Below the pieces are notes generated by a model. That model did no database searches, had not been told where the DNA came from, and saw only the letters and a program-made list of their open reading frames with translations. From NCBI GenBank assembly GCA_032718475.1, contig JAUCBJ010000665.1, positions 1-28,088 on the forward strand: a DNA stretch of 28,088 nt, in the 5' to 3' direction. The stretch comes from Nemertoderma westbladi. Taxonomy: Eukaryota; Xenacoelomorpha; Nemertodermatida; Nemertodermatidae. Positions within the stretch are counted from its first letter, which is position 1, and every line of letters starts with the position of its first letter. Positions 1 to 10,669 of the stretch are shown piece after piece. The translations under genes and the position numbers were made by a program.

Positions 1-1367
1 CTCAGTACGGGAAGCTGCTACGTTATCCATTAAAATACGACATTCACTCTAAAAAAAATGCGGAGTAGTGTGTTGTCCATAATATATGGATAGGGGATGG
101 GATTCATTAAAACTAGGGAACCGCACCCCATTCAAATATTAACATCCATGGGGGATCAAACCAGCTCCCCAATGGCCTGGTTTCTCGAGATTACATACAT
201 TAAATATGGCCAAACTAACCTCTGGGCGATTCCGCCACAGATCAGCTTGTCTGTAATTACATTGCTTCATGCACTGGCGGGCCAACCCGATAACCCACGG
301 ATTGTAAGCTTATACAGTTTGGGAAGGCAACACAAAGTCATCCGTGCGTGTCAGCTATGCCGTTGGGGCGCGAGTTTCCCATCAGTAATATACTGCTCGA
401 AATTAGGCATTCAAGCGCAGCCCATCGAAAAAACAAACATCGTCCAGCATGTATGTGTGACAACACACAACACACGCGTTAATGACTCTGATATGACCAC
501 CGCCTCTATATAGTTGTGTAGTTGTATGTGTATCTGTATAGTTGTTATAATTCTAGTAGTGCACACCACTAACGGAATATCATAGATCGTTTGAATGAAG
601 CTCATGAATCCCGGGATAAAGGATAACCAACACACATACTGTAGATTAACACATTGCCGAATTCTTATGCGGGGCGAAGTGACCGGACCTATCTTAAGTA
701 ACATTCGCATAACAATTAATGCGGAAGCCGAAAAATATATATTGTGAGAAAAAAATATATGTTGGTGAGCTTAAATATGTCATAAGGTAAATAAACTGTG
801 GGCCTGAAATATATTATATAAGCTAGACACAGTTGAAGTAGACCAATACACTAAGCTATGCATAAAATAAAGCATTATACTGTACCCAGACCGATGTGAA
901 CAATTCGTCGGTTTATATGTTTACCAGTTTATTTTAGATGTATTGGCCCCTTCCGAGGATAAGAGGGCATTGGGGTCCAATGAATCCCGCATGTAGACTA
1001 AGAGGCGGTTCATTAAGGATCACAAAGTTGTAAATGGGAATTAAGGCGGCCTTGGGGCGTTGAAAGCCAATCAACAATTACTCAGTCAAGCGAAAACACA
1101 AAGCAAAAGGATTATATGGAGAGGGGGATATGAGAGGTGGTGAGCCGAGAGCGGGTGCGGAAGGGGGTGTAAATTGGCCCCATGGTGTATCCTGATCAGA
1201 GATAGCTAACATGAGAAAAGGGTAGGGCAGCGTGACCACGGGCCCTCAATCCAATCTGGCGTCAGTTAAAAGCACTGGAGGCCGAGTAATAAGGGGGGAT
1301 TACGAGGTATAGCAAGTGAGTGGTCTGCTCTAAACTGTCGCCAGCCTAATAGACAATAGTGGGCATG

Positions 1368-1402
1368 AAGAGAGAGCGAGAGAGAGAGAGATAGAGGAGA
1401 GG
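1368..1402 (+). repeat. GA-rich microsatellite
   Basis: An interrupted (GA)n tract of about 35 bases sits in a wider purine-rich stretch within groucho intron 3. Confidence 0.8.
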
Positions 1403-2833
1403 TTATTGGTTGAATATGGCGGAGGTTTTAGCAGAGTGATGAAATGCCTTCCGTGTCAAAGTAATAAGTTGAGGGGCAGGTAGGGGGCCTGTAGGGGAGA
1501 GGATTGTTCAAGGCCAAACTGTTAGTTGAATGAGCGCCCATACAAGTAGGTAGCAAAGTGTATCTGGCATAATGGACCGTGTTTGGGTTTGTAGTGTATT
1601 TGTGTCGGTTGACTTGATTAAGCGGAGTTCTCAATGGTTTGAATTTATAATTCACTTTGCTCGGTGAATACGAGGGATCCAAAAGGTCCTGGGGGTCAGA
1701 AAAACGAGACTAGGTAATATTATGTGGGCTCGGGGTATAAGAGTGCGGTTAGCCGTAGTCCCGTAGTATTATGTTGACGGTAGGCAGTTGGTTTGGTGTG
1801 ATGTCAGCCATGACGAGAGTTAGTGCTTATCGCCGTTGGATAATAATAATAGGTCCAATGTCGTGCGTTATTAATTGCGGGCCTTTACACTTACTGGCAT
1901 GTGCGTGAGGTGTATTGTGTCACATACATGATGTTTGAAGCAAAAATATCAATAATAATAGGGAGATTTGGGTAAATTATAAAGAAATACACATTGGCTT
2001 GTATAGATAGGGAGATTAAATATGTTGTAATGAAGACATCATGCTGGAATTATCCCATCCTTCAAACCCAAAGGAGCTTAACTTGTTCAAAATGTACAAA
2101 AAAAATATAAGCTTAAATGATGAAAGGTTGAACTGGTGAATTAAGCTCTATCTTGTTTAGAGTGTGGTTAAAATCATCTAAGTCTTGAGAACATTACCAG
2201 GTGGTGTGGATGATAATGGGAATAGACAGACATGAGAACATCTAGCCAGGAAAAGTCTGGCCCACATATGGCCGGGACATTACTTGTCGCAGTGGTATCA
2301 ATCACAGAAAGACCTGTCATATGAAATTAGTAAAGGGTTTTAAACAGGACAGTATATCTAGTTAGCTGTGTAGCCAAAGGGCTTAGACCTGATAACATGC
2401 TGGCATTGCACCTGGACTAACTACCCAGTAAACCTCAACACAGCAACTTGTTAAGGAAAATTTTGATTTTTAGTGGATAAAAAATTGTTGATAAAGGCAT
2501 GGCCCGCTGAGCAACTTGTGTTCATGGCCTTCCGAGCAAATCGACTGTTGGACTAAACCAGGAAAATTGAAACCAGATAACAAGAAGTCAATGATGAAAG
2601 TCTGTTCTCTCATGGAGAAATTATGTGGTCTGTTCGGCAACAAGGGGCAGGTCTGCGGAAGAAAAATGGATTTAGTATAAATTGCAGGAAAACAAGAAAG
2701 CGCTCGTAAAAGTTGCGACTTATTTGGCATGAGCTTAGTTGTAACACAGTAACTACAGCGAAGTAAGGTTCAAAGTCAATCGCCATAACAAACTTTTCGT
2801 GTCAATATGAATAATAAATAGTCTGTGCAGCGA

Positions 2834-2867
2834 GGGGGTGGGGGGGGGGGGGGGGGGGGGGGGGGGG
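2834..2867 (+). repeat. Poly-G tract
   Basis: The tract holds about 33 G with a single T interruption. It could form a G-quadruplex and is prone to length errors in sequencing. A smaller G-rich tract lies at 3171-3189. Confidence 0.9.
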
Positions 2868-3765
2868 AGCCAAATAATTTATCTCGATAATATTGTACGG
2901 GGCAGTGTGACAGCAATCCTTATTGTATTGAATTAAACAAACTAACGCAAATAGTACAACATGCAACCAGCCTTTGTGAACCATTGCAATTTGAATGTAC
3001 AAAATGCGAATATTTGTTCAATGGTTAATGTTTAACCATTAAGATTATGGTAACAATAATTAACTGTGTAGAGTTATTATAGTGCTATAGTGCACTATAT
3101 GGTATGGCGGATATATAATGCTATCAACAGAGCCGGCCACGTTGTAATTATGGTTTGGTAGGGAGTGGATGGGGGGGATGGGGGGGGGGATTAAAATGGT
3201 TCAACATATGGATATCTTTAAATTCTCACATGTCTGGAAGTTGGAATTATGGAAGGAGAAATGTCAACTTGTGTATAGAGTTTATTCAATGACGAGTGGC
3301 TTACTGTAGTTTAGTTTTAGTATAATGATTAATTGCATAGGTACTGTAGGCAGGTAATATTGTCTGTCACTAGTGTTATATGAAAACAAATTTACAAAAT
3401 CACAGCAATAAAATATCACAGGAAAACTAAGCAAAGTACAAGGTGGAGCCCATCGCAGAGCGCATCACTAGGATATATTAACATTATACCATCACACGTA
3501 TTAGTTAATGGGATTAATCTGAAACGATTTACATTTCCTCTCGTTTATTGCAAACCAATGAAATAAAATAATTAATCACTTTACTGTCGCTTTTTAGAAC
3601 TCGCAATGCTTGAGCGGATCTGACACAAGTTGGGAATTTTTATTTGTTTCATATTTCCCAACATTACTAACATTAGGTATTGAATTATGCAAGTTTTTGA
3701 ATTGGTTTTGCTGGTCTATGTGTATAATGTGTGTGAATATGCTGTATATTAGGAAATTGACTTAC

Positions 3766-6700
3766 CATAACATAATGCCGTTGAATTTCGGTTTTCTCGG
3801 AAGCCAGTTTTTCGCATTCCATTTTTAAACTAAAATAAAATAAATTAGGATGAGGAAAGTAACAGGCCGAAGCGATACCGGTAGGTCAAAAGGTTACAGA
3901 TGGAGAAGTTTTAAAATTTTAAACTAAAATTACGTAAATATGAAAACTTATTTACCATTACGTACCGGTATATTATATTAGAAGTGGCTGCAGATCATTC
4001 GCAGTCGCACCTTGTCGATCATTAGTTACCTGTGGTACTGGGCCAGTCGCACCTTGTAGATCATTAGTTACCTGTGGTATTGGGCCAGTCGCACCTTGTA
4101 GATCATTAGTTACCTGTGGTATTGGGCCAGTCGCACCTTGTAGATCATTAGTTACCTGTGGTATTGGGCCAGTCGCACCTTGTAGATCATTAGTTACCTG
4201 TGGTACTGGGCCAGTCGCACCTTGTAGATCATTAGTTACCTGTGGTACTGGGCCAGTCGCACCTTGTAGATCATTAGTTACCTGTGGTATTGGGCCAGTC
4301 GCACCTTGTAGATCATTAGTTACCTGTGGTATTGGGCCAGTCGCACCTTGTAGATCATTAGTTACCTGTGGTATTGGGCCAGTCGCACCTTGTAGATCAT
4401 TAGTTACCTGTGGTATTGGGCCAGTCGCACCTTGTAGATCATTAGTTACCTGTGGTACTGGGCCAGTCGCACCTTGTAGATCATTAGTTACCTGTGGTAC
4501 TGGGCCAGTCGCACCTTGTAGATCATTAGTTACCTGTGGTATTGGGCCAGTCGCACCTTGTAGATCATTAGTTACCTGTGGTACTGGGCCAGTCGCACCT
4601 TGTAGATCATTAGTTACCTGTGGTATTGGGCCAGTCGCACCTTGTAGATCATTAGTTACCTGTGGTACTGGGCCAGTCGCACCTTGTAGATCATTAGTTA
4701 CCTGTGGTACTGGGCCAGTCGCACCTTGTAGATCATTAGTTACCTGTGGTATTGGGCCAGTCGCACCTTGTAGATCATTAGTTACCTGTGGTACTGGGCC
4801 AGTCGCACCTTGTAGATCATTAGTTACCTGTGGTATTGGGCCAGTCGCACCTTGTAGATCATTAGTTACCTGTGGTACTGGGCCAGTCGCACCTTGTAGA
4901 TCATTAGTTACCTGTGGTATTGGGCCAGTCGCACCTTGTAGATCATTAGTTACCTGTGGTATTGGGCCAGTCGCACCTTGTAGATCATTAGTTACCTGTG
5001 GTATTGGGCCAGTCGCACCTTGTAGATCATTAGTTACCTGTGGTACTGGGCCAGTCGCACCTTGTAGATCATTAGTTACCTGTGGTATTGGGCCAGTCGC
5101 ACCTTGTAGATCATTAGTTACCTGTGGTATTGGGCCAGTCGCACCTTGTAGATCATTAGTTACCTGTGGTATTGGGCCAGTCGCACCTTGTAGATCATTA
5201 GTTACCTGTGGTATTGGGCCAGTCGCACCTTGTAGATCATTAGTTACCTGTGGTATTGGGCCAGTCGCACCTTGTAGATCATTAGTTACCTGTGGTATTG
5301 GGCCAGTCGCACCTTGTAGATCATTAGTTACCTGTGGTATTGGGCCAGTCGCACCTTGTAGATCATTAGTTACCTGTGGTATTGGGCCAGTCGCACCTTG
5401 TAGATCATTAGTTACCTGTGGTATTGGGCCAGTCGCACCTTGTAGATCATTAGTTACCTGTGGTATTGGGCCAGTCGCACCTTGTAGATCATTAGTTACC
5501 TGTGGTATTGGGCCAGTCGCACCTTGTAGATCATTAGTTACCTGTGGTATTGGGCCAGTCGCACCTTGTAGATCATTAGTTACCTGTGGTATTGGGCCAG
5601 TCGCACCTTGTAGATCATTAGTTACCTGTGGTATTGGGCCAGTCGCACCTTGTAGATCATTAGTTACCTGTGGTATTGGGCCAGTCGCACCTTGTAGATC
5701 ATTAGTTACCTGTGGTATTGGGCCAGTCGCACCTTGTAGATCATTAGTTACCTGTGGTATTGGGCCAGTCGCACCTTGTAGATCATTAGTTACCTGTGGT
5801 ATTGGGCCAGTCGCACCTTGTAGATCATTAGTTACCTGTGGTATTGGGCCAGTCGCACCTTGTAGATCATTAGTTACCTGTGGTATTGGGCCAGTCGCAC
5901 CTTGTAGATCATTAGTTACCTGTGGTATTGGGCCAGTCGCACCTTGTAGATCATTAGTTACCTGTGGTATTGGGCCAGTCGCACCTTGTAGATCATTAGT
6001 TACCTGTGGTATTGGGCCAGTCGCACCTTGTAGATCATTAGTTACCTGTGGTATTGGGCCAGTCGCACCTTGTAGATCATTAGTTACCTGTGGTATTGGG
6101 CCAGTCGCACCTTGTAGATCATTAGTTACCTGTGGTATTGGGCCAGTCGCACCTTGTAGATCATTAGTTACCTGTGGTATTGGGCCAGTCGCACCTTGTA
6201 GATCATTAGTTACCTGTGGTATTGGGCCAGTCGCACCTTGTAGATCATTAGTTACCTGTGGTATTGGGCCAGTCGCACCTTGTAGATCATTAGTTACCTG
6301 TGGTATTGGGCCAGTCGCACCTTGTAGATCATTAGTTACCTGTGGTATTGGGCCAGTCGCACCTTGTAGATCATTAGTTACCTGTGGTATTGGGCCAGTC
6401 GCACCTTGTAGATCATTAGTTACCTGTGGTATTGGGCCAGTCGCACCTTGTAGATCATTAGTTACCTGTGGTATTGGGCCAGTCGCACCTTGTAGATCAT
6501 TAGTTACCTGTGGTATTGGGCCAGTCGCACCTTGTAGATCATTAGTTACCTGTGGTATTGGGCCAGTCGCACCTTGTAGATCATTAGTTACCTGTGGTAT
6601 TGGGCCAGTCGCACCTTGTAGATCATTAGTTACCTGTGGTATTGGGCCAGTCGCACCTTGTAGATCATTAGTTACCTGTGGTATTGGGCCAGTCGCACCT

Positions 6701-9210
6701 TGTAGATCATTAGTTACCTGTGGTATTGGGCCAGTCGCACCTTGTAGATCATTAGTTACCTGTGGTATTGGGCCAGTCGCACCTTGTAGATCATTAGTTA
6801 CCTGTGGTATTGGGCCAGTCGCACCTTGTAGATCATTAGTTACCTGTGGTATTGGGCCAGTCGCACCTTGTAGATCATTAGTTACCTGTGGTATTGGGCC
6901 AGTCGCACCTTGTAGATCATTAGTTACCTGTGGTATTGGGCCAGTCGCACCTTGTAGATCATTAGTTACCTGTGGTATTGGGCCAGTCGCACCTTGTAGA
7001 TCATTAGTTACCTGTGGTATTGGGCCAGTCGCACCTTGTAGATCATTAGTTACCTGTGGTATTGGGCCAGTCGCACCTTGTAGATCATTAGTTACCTGTG
7101 GTATTGGGCCAGTCGCACCTTGTAGATCATTAGTTACCTGTGGTATTGGGCCAGTCGCACCTTGTAGATCATTAGTTACCTGTGGTATTGGGCCAGTCGC
7201 ACCTTGTAGATCATTAGTTACCTGTGGTATTGGGCCAGTCGCACCTTGTAGATCATTAGTTACCTGTGGTATTGGGCCAGTCGCACCTTGTAGATCATTA
7301 GTTACCTGTGGTACTGGGCCAGTCGCACCTTGTAGATCATTAGTTACCTGTGGTATTGGGCCAGTCGCACCTTGTAGATCATTAGTTACCTGTGGTATTG
7401 GGCCAGTCGCACCTTGTAGATCATTAGTTACCTGTGGTACTGGGCCAGTCGCACCTTGTAGATCATTAGTTACCTGTGGTATTGGGCCAGTCGCACCTTG
7501 TAGATCATTAGTTACCTGTGGTACTGGGCCAGTCGCACCTTGTAGATCATTAGTTACCTGTGGTATTGGGCCAGTCGCACCTTGTAGATCATTAGTTACC
7601 TGTGGTACTGGGCCAGTCGCACCTTGTAGATCATTAGTTACCTGTGGTACTGGGCCAGTCGCACCTTGTAGATCATTAGTTACCTGTGGTATTGGGCCAG
7701 TCGCACCTTGTAGATCATTAGTTACCTGTGGTACTGGGCCAGTCGCACCTTGTAGATCATTAGTTACCTGTGGTACTGGGCCAGTCGCACCTTGTAGATC
7801 ATTAGTTACCTGTGGTACTGGGCCAGTCGCACCTTGTAGATCATTAGTTACCTGTGGTATTGGGCCAGTCGCACCTTGTAGATCATTAGTTACCTGTGGT
7901 ACTGGGCCAGTCGCACCTTGTAGATCATTAGTTACCTGTGGTACTGGGCCAGTCGCACCTTGTAGATCATTAGTTACCTGTGGTACTGGGCCTGCAGGAA
8001 ATTGAATTCTTCCTTGACACGGTCGCATGATTCCGCAACTGTGAACTTGAATGGTTGAGATGGCTGGTGCGGGGTCTGTAAATAATAACATAGAACTTAT
8101 TGATATAATAATTAATTGTTTGTAACGAGGTTTCTATCGTAATAATACTAAACGAATTGGGCTCCCTGTGTGAAGTATACCATAGGTTTCAATAACCCCC
8201 AGCTTATACACCCAGAAGGGCTGAATCTAACCAAAACAATAAACAGATTTGTATCTGTACATGTTTTAATAACGTTCTGAGCGCTATTCTGTAACCGGAA
8301 TATAAAACACGAAATCAGGAGAGATTTAAAATAAAAAAAACAATACAAAATATTCATATATAAAATTCCAAAAATTTCGACTGAGAAATGGTGTATTATT
8401 CACATGGGCCGCGAATTAACTATCAGTTCAGTGGACTCCCCAGCGGTACCGGTAATATGTTATTATTAAGTATATAATTTTATTTATATTTAAATATTCC
8501 TACCTACCGGTAATATATAATTATATTGTATTAAGTAATTTAGTTACATGTGTTTCTGTAACGCGTCTTGCACTACTACTTGTTACATGTATGGGTGTCG
8601 CTGGCAGGTTGTGTCTGGGAGTGTAGGGTTTGGCTGTGCATTGTAATACGGAGGCTAAGCTTGCTTGTTCCCCTTTGTCTCCGGTGTACTTAACAATTGC
8701 AACAAGAGACAATAAGTAAACAAATGTTAGTTAATTATTCATTATATTAATGAATACAAAAATACACCTCTCTGTGACCCATGTTAAGTACACCAGACTT
8801 ACTGCTGCTAAATTTCATTTAGCAGTTTACCCCCAAGTGAAGAATACCAGATTTTCAATAAAATCCATGTTACAGAAGGGCTGCATCTAACCAAAACAAT
8901 AAACGAATTACTATTTATACTGAAGACAAAAATAAGCGCTATAATATAAAACATTTCATAATGGAAAAATGTAAAAAAATACAAACAGGTATATATCAGT
9001 ATATGGGCTGCATGGGCATACATAAAAATTGCAATAAAATTCTGACCGAAAAGTGAAAGCCTGTAATACTTCGCATGGGCGAAAATTGTTATACCGGACC
9101 GTATCTGTTTTCCGTTTAGTACAGACGTAATACCAGTGCATGTGCACGTGCAGTTAATTTAGCGATAAATATAATAAATAATAACTCACAGTGTGCCGAC
9201 TTGGATACAT
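3766..9210 (-). CDS. gro: Groucho/TLE transcriptional corepressor, 5' part (exons 1-3)
   Basis: Groucho/TLE proteins are nuclear corepressors; their N-terminal Q domain forms tetramers and binds partners such as TCF/LEF. Exon 1 (9210-9190) starts in good context (cacc before ATG), encodes MYPSRHT and ends at gtgagt. Exon 2 (8075-7978, 98 bp) follows ttatttacag and encodes [12 protein letters not shown], then residues ending [11 protein letters not shown]; it ends in phase 2 at CAG|gtaact. Exon 3 (3829-3766, 64 bp) follows ttattttag, completes a Ser codon, continues [12 protein letters not shown] and ends QRHYVM before gtaagt. Phases agree at both junctions, and the sequence follows the family N terminus (MYPQSRH..., PFKFT, FLQAQYHSLK). 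The match rests on remembered family sequence. About 61 residues are present; the rest of the Q domain and the WD40 propeller lie beyond position 1. I found no exon 4 in 1-3765. Exon 1 lacks a Gln usual after MYP. The long frame over 8091-3973 reads exon 2 in the wrong frame. Confidence 0.93.
4003..7992 (-). repeat. 95-copy 42-bp minisatellite spanning the groucho exon 2/intron 2 junction
   Basis: The array is exactly 3990 bp, that is 95 units of 42 bp with no length variation. Read on the minus strand, each unit starts with GGCCCAGTACCACAG, identical to the last 15 bases of groucho exon 2. The remaining 27 bases begin GTAACT, the start of intron 2. The exon-proximal copy (7992-7951) therefore contains the genuine exon end and 5' splice site. 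Only two positions vary: G or A at -9 from the donor (22 G-type, 73 A-type), and one substitution in the last copy (4003-4044). The A-type copies form an unbroken central run of 53. The unit length is a multiple of three, so one frame on each strand stays open, which explains the spurious long frame. Confidence 0.97.
7972..7980 (-). promoter_or_regulatory. Authentic 5' splice site of groucho exon 2
   Basis: CAG|GTAACT, with the exon ending at 7978. Use of this donor leaves phase 2 and joins to exon 3 through a Ser codon (AG|T). The same nine bases recur in the other 94 array units. Use of any of those would read AGG TAA, giving a stop directly after ...QAQYHR. Confidence 0.9.
8150..8420 (+). 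repeat. Intron 1 repeat, copy A
   Basis: This is a diverged direct relative of 8808-9090. Both share a core (8213-8244 here) with gaagggctg, then taaccaaaacaataaac, and later gcgctat, atataaaaca and catgggc at similar spacing. The core word also occurs in the arrays at 21.2-22.8 kb, so this is a dispersed family. No terminal repeats were seen. Confidence 0.6.
8808..9090 (+). repeat. Intron 1 repeat, copy B
   Basis: Second diverged copy of the element at 8150-8420; its shared core is at 8873-8904. It starts beside a small palindrome (tgctaaatttcatttagca). Confidence 0.6.
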
Positions 9211-10388
9211 GGTGATAGCAGGAAGATAATCAGCAAGTCGATGCAGATAAACCTATATCTTCTGAGTGAAACAAATGCAGAAATGTGAGGTATTGGTAAG
9301 GTAATTATTGAGGAAAAACAGTTCCAACTTGAGGGGACATTTTTTTAAAACAGGTCACCATCAATCATCTCATCATTGTTGAAAAGATCAGCAAATTCTT
9401 TATTATTTGTAATCAATAAACAGGTAAATATATAGCAATACTAAATCCTTTATAATTTTTATGTGAAAATCGATAGGCCAACAAAACAATGCGACTAAAG
9501 AATCTTAAGAGGCTAATACTGTACCGGTAATACTGTAATACACTGTAAAAAAAATGAGGCCTATATATCTGTAGGCCTATATAGTTTTTACAGTAAAGGT
9601 TAAATGATTAATATTCCAGGACAAATGTAAAACAGTAAAATGCTATCTTAATTGAACTGTTACCGGTAGCCTATTTGTTATTTTGTACGGATATTTTGTA
9701 AGAGTACCGGTAGGTAACTATTATATTTCGTCCAAGGACTGTTATACTTATAACTGTGTTATAACCCTGTTATCTGGTTATTGTACCGGTATGTTATGAG
9801 ATGCGGTGATGAAGCTTGTGTGTATTGCAAGTCAGCAAGTCTCGCCCGGCTAGGCTCGCTCCTTAGGCCTACCAGCTGTGCTTACTGCTTTAGGCCTAAT
9901 TAGTGAATTAATCAAAAATCGAAAATGTAAAGAAACTGCTATTTGCTATTGACCATCATGAATGTCGAATGTGTATACTGGTATAGACAGAAAGAGACAT
10001 TTAACTACTTACTGACTTAGTATTTAGCAATTAATTTCAGAACAATAGTATATTTTGTCCTGAATTAAACTGAGGTAAACATATTGCTGACGAGAATAGC
10101 AGTGCACCAATCAAACAAACCAACTATTAACACGGCTAGTTCTTCCCATACTACAGGCCGACTGCCCTCGTGCGATGATTAGCAGTTGGCATTTCACGTC
10201 AATCAAAGACGGGTGGGCAGGTTCTATGTGAAGGCTTACCGCTAGAGGTACCAATGATTTCAACCCTCTGATGCCACAGGGCGGGTTTATCTCGAATTGT
10301 CCTGCGTCTTTGCAGTTCAGAATATCTACACCAAGATAAAATAATATCTTGAATCGCATTTTACTTAAAAGGTTTGGTGGAGAAAAGG
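9211..10388. other. Presumed 5' flank of groucho, no gene recognised
   Basis: This lies upstream of the groucho start codon on the minus strand, so it should include the 5'UTR and promoter, but I see no clear TATA or initiator. ACCGGTA words recur at about 9524, 9661, 9706 and 9783, and a TAGGCCTA-like word near 9570. An 82-codon minus frame at 10111-10359 has no family I recognise. Confidence 0.5.
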
Positions 10389-10669
10389 TAGTGTGCGCAA
10401 TAATAAAATTCGTGCAGTTTTTTTTAGTTTCGCAATATTGTTCATATAACTTTTTTTTACGAATAAAACAGTGTTTTTTTTGGAAATATAAGGCATAATA
10501 TAAGCAGCTTGGTCTAGTGGTGACATTCCTGGGCTTTCAATTAGGAAGCCATGGTTCGATCACATCTCAATATAGTCCACTCAAAATGTATATTACACTT
10601 TCTTCTACTTATTAGGTTTAGGAACTGTATGCATTTCAAAATTTTGACATCCAAGCCAGTACCCCCCCC
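10389..10669 (+). mobile_element. SINE-like element containing a tRNA-Glu-like head
   Basis: The left part (tagtgtgcgcaat, then a cgtgcagttttttt stretch) and the right part (aatatagtccactcaaaatg to ccagtaccccccc) match, in opposite orientation, the sequence at 19655-19845. The tRNA-like block between them is absent from that copy. The element is therefore either a SINE whose second copy is deleted, or a repeat with a tRNA-like insertion. Confidence 0.6.
10503..10570 (+). pseudogene. tRNA-Glu(UUC)-like pseudogene / SINE head
   Basis: A box-A-like ggtctagtggtgacattcct is followed by an anticodon region resembling tRNA-Glu (cctgggctttca, with TTC in the loop position). A box B (ggttcgatcac) comes next, at normal tRNA spacing. 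The acceptor ends do not pair well and the anticodon stem is disrupted, so a working tRNA is unlikely. Confidence 0.6.

Larger units (their letters stand above)
1..3765 (-). other. groucho/TLE intron 3, partial; no coding sequence recognised
   Basis: This stretch lies downstream of the exon 3 donor on the minus strand, so it should be intron. Short open frames occur but show no recognisable family, and I could not find the next Q-domain exon (YYEMSYGLN-type). The plus strand is markedly purine/G-rich between about 1080 and 1700. The part from about 2040 to 2760 has long stretches with few stops but no homology I recognise. Low-complexity tracts are listed separately. Confidence 0.6.
8076..9189 (-). 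other. groucho/TLE intron 1
   Basis: This 1114-bp intron runs from gtgagt (9189-9184) to ttatttacag (ending at 8076). It holds two diverged direct copies of one element and AT-rich sequence with two ACCGGTA words; no exon was seen inside. Confidence 0.85.

Noticed and set aside
4003-7992. CRISPR array
   Set aside because: The units are contiguous and identical with no unique spacers, and the DNA is eukaryotic with introns.
3973-8091. Large repetitive minus-strand protein of 1372 residues
   Set aside because: The frame stays open only because the 42-bp repeat has no stop in that phase; a plus-strand frame is open through the repeat too. It overlaps groucho exon 2 out of frame and starts in intron.
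10503-10570. Functional tRNA-Glu gene
   Set aside because: Boxes A and B are present but the acceptor and anticodon stems are disrupted and the block lies in a repeated element.
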